DNA from: Piper betle
Lineage: Eukaryota; Streptophyta; Magnoliopsida; Piperales; Piperaceae
Length of the DNA stretch: 64,000 nucleotides
Direction: 5' to 3'
Assembly: GCA_033002965.1 (NCBI GenBank)
Contig: JAURVB010003514.1
Span: forward strand, 62,001-126,000
Shown here: piece by piece, positions 61,512-64,000 of the stretch
Layout of the letters: each line of letters opens with the position of its first letter
Position numbering within the stretch: the first letter of the stretch is position 1
Made by a program: the position numbers and the translations under genes
Notes under the pieces: generated by a model
Seen by the model: only the letters and a program-made list of their open reading frames with translations
Database searches by the model: none
What the model was told of the DNA's origin: nothing

Positions 61512-61712
61512 GGGAGGATTCAGTCCGGGAATATGTGTACTCCCAGACGAACTTCCAGGGTTGCCTCCTAAGTGGGCAGTGGAGTTTACCATTGACCTAG
61601 TACCTGGAGTGATACCAATTTCTAAAGCACCAGTTTTGACCCCTACCAAATGGTAATGAAGGATTCGTGGTCTTCAGTGATGCATCTCTAGTGGGGTTTA
61701 GGATGTGTCCTT
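61512..61712 (+). pseudogene. Deletion scar joining gag, the pre-RT linker and RNase H
   Basis: Fragments read as VCVLPDELPGLPPKW, VEFTIDLVPGVIPISKAP (the linker before RT), then EGFVVFSDAS of RNase H with a one-base shift (LGCVLMQDG). Protease and the RT palm and fingers are missing. Confidence 0.85.
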
Positions 61713-63551
61713 ATGCAAGATGGTAAGGTGGTGGCTTACGCCTCTCGCCAATTGAAGATTCACGAGCAAAATTATGCGACCCATGACTTGGAACTGGCAG
61801 CAGTAGTTTTTGCCCTAAAGATTTGGAGGCATTACTTGTATGGGGCCCAGTTCGAAGTTTTCACCGACCATCAAAGTTTGAAGTATATCTTCACCCAGAA
61901 TGACCTTAACCTTCGACAGAGACGGTGGATAGAATACTTGAAGGACTATGATTTCCAAATTTTATACCACCCGGGAAAAGCGAACGTTGTAGCCGACGCG
62001 TTGAGTCGGAAGGGCAAGATGGACAAGGGTCAACAACTAGCTAGACTTTGGGCTATGTCAGCTGAGGTGGTAGCTATTAACCCGGTGGAACGAATGACAG
62101 GAATACTGGCGAACCTGGTTATCTCCAATGAATTGGTGGACCGAGTTAAGCTAACACAAATGGAAGATGAGAAGCTGAATGAAATGTTGGACAAAACTCC
62201 CAACATTGTAGCAGATTCCAACAGTGTAATCAGATTTAGAGGGAGATTGTGTGTACCCAACAATGATGCATTAAAACGAGATATTCTGGAAGAAGCTCAT
62301 CGTTCAAGGTTCTCAATACACCCTGGTGTTACAAAGATGTACCAGGACTTGAAACGAACCTACTGGTGGGTTGGAATGAAGAGGGATGTGGTGGATTTTG
62401 TTTCCAAGTGTCAGACGTGCCAATTGATCAAAGCCCAACATCAACTACCCGGTGGATTATTACAACCTTTAGAGATACCTACCTGGAAATGGGAGCGTGT
62501 CACATGTGATTTTATTACTAAACTCCCAAGGACTTTGAAGAGACATGACTCTATATGGGTAGTTGTGGACCGTTTGACTAAGGCAGCTCATTTTATCCCC
62601 ACAAAATCAACAAGGACTGCGGAATACTTAGCAGAACTGTACATAAATAACATTGTCAGGCTGCATGGAATTCCGAAGGAGATAGTCTCTGACAGAGATC
62701 CCCTATTCACGTCACATTTTTGGGAAGTTTTCCAAAAAGCTATGGGGACCCAAATCAAGTTAAGTACAGCATATCACCCCCAAACTGATGGTCAAAGTGA
62801 GAGGACCAATCAAACCTTGGAGGATTTGTTGAGAGCTTGCATCCTCGACTGGGGAGGAGATTGGGAGAAACACTTAGCCTTGGCTGAATTCACCTATAAT
62901 AACTCTTACCAAGCCAGTATAGGAATGGCACCGTTTGAAGCCTTATACGGTAGGCCTTGTCGATCTCCATCATGCTGGTTGGAGTCTACAGAGATGGTTA
63001 TAGTCGGGCCAGAGATGGTGAGAGAAGCAGCTGAAAAGGTGCAACTCATCCAGCAAAGGCTTAAGGCAGCTCAGGATCGGCAGAAAAGTTATGCTGATAC
63101 TCGAAGGAAGGACTTAGAATTCCAAGTTGGAGAGTTCGTCTACCTTAAGACCTCACCTAAAAAGGGAGTGATCAGATTTAGAACATCAGGGAAGTTGAAG
63201 CCAAGATTCATAGGACCATTTCCAATTTTGGATCGAATCGGAAGTTGTGCATATAGATTAGCATTACCACCAAGCCTTGATGGTGTACACAATGTCTTTC
63301 ATGTGTCAATGCTAAAGAAATATGTACGAGATGAGAATCACATTATCACAAATTTTGCAGATTTAGAGCTACAATCGGATTTAACCTACGAGGAAAAACC
63401 GATTCGAATCTTGGCAAGGGAAACAAAGACACTCCGTAGCAAGGAGATCCCTTTGGTAAAGGTATTATGGAGAAATCAGGGATCAGAAGAAGCGACATGG
63501 GAGACTGAACAGGAAATGGCCAGAAAATATCCTAGCCTGTTTGTAGCATAA
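61713..63551 (+). CDS. pol: RNase H-integrase-chromodomain polyprotein fragment of Bb (612 aa, open)
   Basis: RNase H covers about residues 1-102 ([28 protein letters not shown]). The integrase zinc domain uses His195, His202 and the CQTC cysteines near 232-235. The catalytic triad is Asp266 (CDFITKLP), Asp327 (VSDRDPLF) and Glu363 (GQSERTNQ); the last two have 35 residues between them, the canonical spacing. Then [20 protein letters not shown], the GPY-type module ([32 protein letters not shown]), and a chromodomain-like tail ([15 protein letters not shown]). No stop or frameshift was found. With RT deleted it cannot support its own copying, but the integrase looks catalytically complete. 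The ATG is internal to RNase H and may not be a real start. Confidence 0.9.
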   Translation: MQDGKVVAYASRQLKIHEQNYATHDLELAAVVFALKIWRHYLYGAQFEVFTDHQSLKYIFTQNDLNLRQRRWIEYLKDYDFQILYHPGKANVVADALSRKGKMDKGQQLARLWAMSAEVVAINPVERMTGILANLVISNELVDRVKLTQMEDEKLNEMLDKTPNIVADSNSVIRFRGRLCVPNNDALKRDILEEAHRSRFSIHPGVTKMYQDLKRTYWWVGMKRDVVDFVSKCQTCQLIKAQHQLPGGLLQPLEIPTWKWERVTCDFITKLPRTLKRHDSIWVVVDRLTKAAHFIPTKSTRTAEYLAELYINNIVRLHGIPKEIVSDRDPLFTSHFWEVFQKAMGTQIKLSTAYHPQTDGQSERTNQTLEDLLRACILDWGGDWEKHLALAEFTYNNSYQASIGMAPFEALYGRPCRSPSCWLESTEMVIVGPEMVREAAEKVQLIQQRLKAAQDRQKSYADTRRKDLEFQVGEFVYLKTSPKKGVIRFRTSGKLKPRFIGPFPILDRIGSCAYRLALPPSLDGVHNVFHVSMLKKYVRDENHIITNFADLELQSDLTYEEKPIRILARETKTLRSKEIPLVKVLWRNQGSEEATWETEQEMARKYPSLFVA

Positions 63552-63582
63552 AATCCGTGTAAATCCGATTTATGCTATGATA

Positions 63583-63616
63583 TTTCGGGGACGAAATAGT
63601 TCTAAGTTGGGGAGAT
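63583..63616 (+). other. Stem-loop and polypurine tract of Bb
   Basis: TATTTCG-GGGA-CGAAATA is followed by AAGTTGGGGAGA immediately before TTGTAAAGACC. Confidence 0.78.
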
Positions 63617-64000
63617 TGTAAAGACCCGGAAAAAAAATTCATTAGCTGGTTAAGTATGAATTACCCGGTTAAATTGAAAAGTAATTTCTAATCGGACGAT
63701 TCTAGTTGAATCAGTCGAGTCGAACACATTAATTATCCATTTAACCATTTAAGTGAACCATACCTATTTAAGAGGTTGAGTGAAAAGGTTAAGTGAACCG
63801 TGTTAATTACCCAATTACCCGGTTAAAGGAATTATGGTGAAAGGGTGCTTCCACAAACCCTAGCCGTCATTTATTCTTTATAAAAGGAGAAGGGGTCGTT
63901 GAACCTAGGAAATACCAATGGATGATGGGGTGTGAGAATTTAATGAAGGGGTCGTTGAACCTAGGAAATACCAATGGATGATGGGGTATGAGAATTTAAT
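63617..64000 (+). repeat. 3' LTR of Bb, cut by the window end
   Basis: Starts TGTAAAGACCCGG and is collinear with both other B LTRs through the TATA box (63879-63885) and the 56-bp duplication. Confidence 0.92.

Larger units (their letters stand above)
59101..64000 (+). mobile_element. Family B Ty3/gypsy element Bb, continues beyond the window
   Basis: 5' LTR (59101-60673), primer site, gag, a deletion removing the rest of gag, protease and all of RT, intact RNase H-integrase-chromodomain, polypurine tract, and a 3' LTR from 63617 off the end. The 5' LTR lacks about 17 bp (near 59218) that the 3' LTR retains, so the two LTRs are not identical. It inserted into an older integrase fragment. 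Confidence 0.92.

Noticed and set aside
1..64000. CRISPR arrays, operons, rRNA or tRNA genes
   Set aside because: The direct repeats here are LTR or minisatellite units in a plant nuclear context; no tRNA or rRNA signature was recognised by eye, though a tRNAscan run would be needed to exclude tRNAs fully.

Overview
The window is nuclear DNA of a flowering plant. One long, intron-rich housekeeping gene lies in a sea of Ty3/gypsy LTR retrotransposons. The GC-rich first coding exon followed by AT-richer exons resembles a monocot GC gradient, so a monocot is my best guess (inference). Nothing prokaryotic, organellar rRNA/tRNA-like or CRISPR-like was seen.

The only convincing host gene is SEC31, the COPII outer-coat subunit, on the + strand. 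I traced it from ATG 24395 to TGA 37118 through 21 coding exons that stay in frame for 1,126 codons. It has a TATA box, an 83-bp 5'UTR intron, one non-canonical GC-AG intron (26430-27271) and a fold-back insertion in intron 6.

Left of the gene (1-24000) are a 3-copy tandem repeat, a solo LTR nested inside another solo LTR (3538-9714 and 6140-9051, both with 5-bp target duplications), weakly coding DNA, and a Ty1/copia RT relic fused to a degraded copy of SEC31 3'-flanking sequence (14150-14740). Then come a truncated LTR with its upstream spacer, a palindromic MITE inside a (TA)n tract, and a third solo LTR (17977-20885). These long LTRs are called family A (about 2.9 kb, TGTAAAACCC...GTTACA). 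Every intact 5' terminus is a 33-bp near-palindrome.

Right of the gene (38660-64000) is a nested retrotransposon cluster: a diverged A LTR, a relic gag/protease/RNase H/integrase on the minus strand, a deletion derivative of family B (43182-46892), an inverted B-like LTR fragment, and a minus-strand A element (47305-55177). The integrase of that A element is split precisely by a B-like solo LTR (49036-53454, TSD GAAAG), which itself carries a tandem TRIM array with six LTRs (49937-51538, TSD GGAGC). Its RT appears to have a locally inverted half. The window ends in a second B element (59101 to beyond 64000) with a deleted RT but an intact RNase H-integrase-chromodomain reading frame.

The most interesting signals are: (1) B-type LTRs seem to carry a leader intron (donor, CACTAAC branch-like site, acceptor) whose interior holds unrelated hairpin minisatellites in different subfamilies, one with compensatory base changes; (2) the copia-SEC31 3'-flank chimera; (3) the TRIM concatemer; (4) the terminal palindrome of A LTRs; (5) a stem-loop just upstream of the polypurine tract in every element family here.
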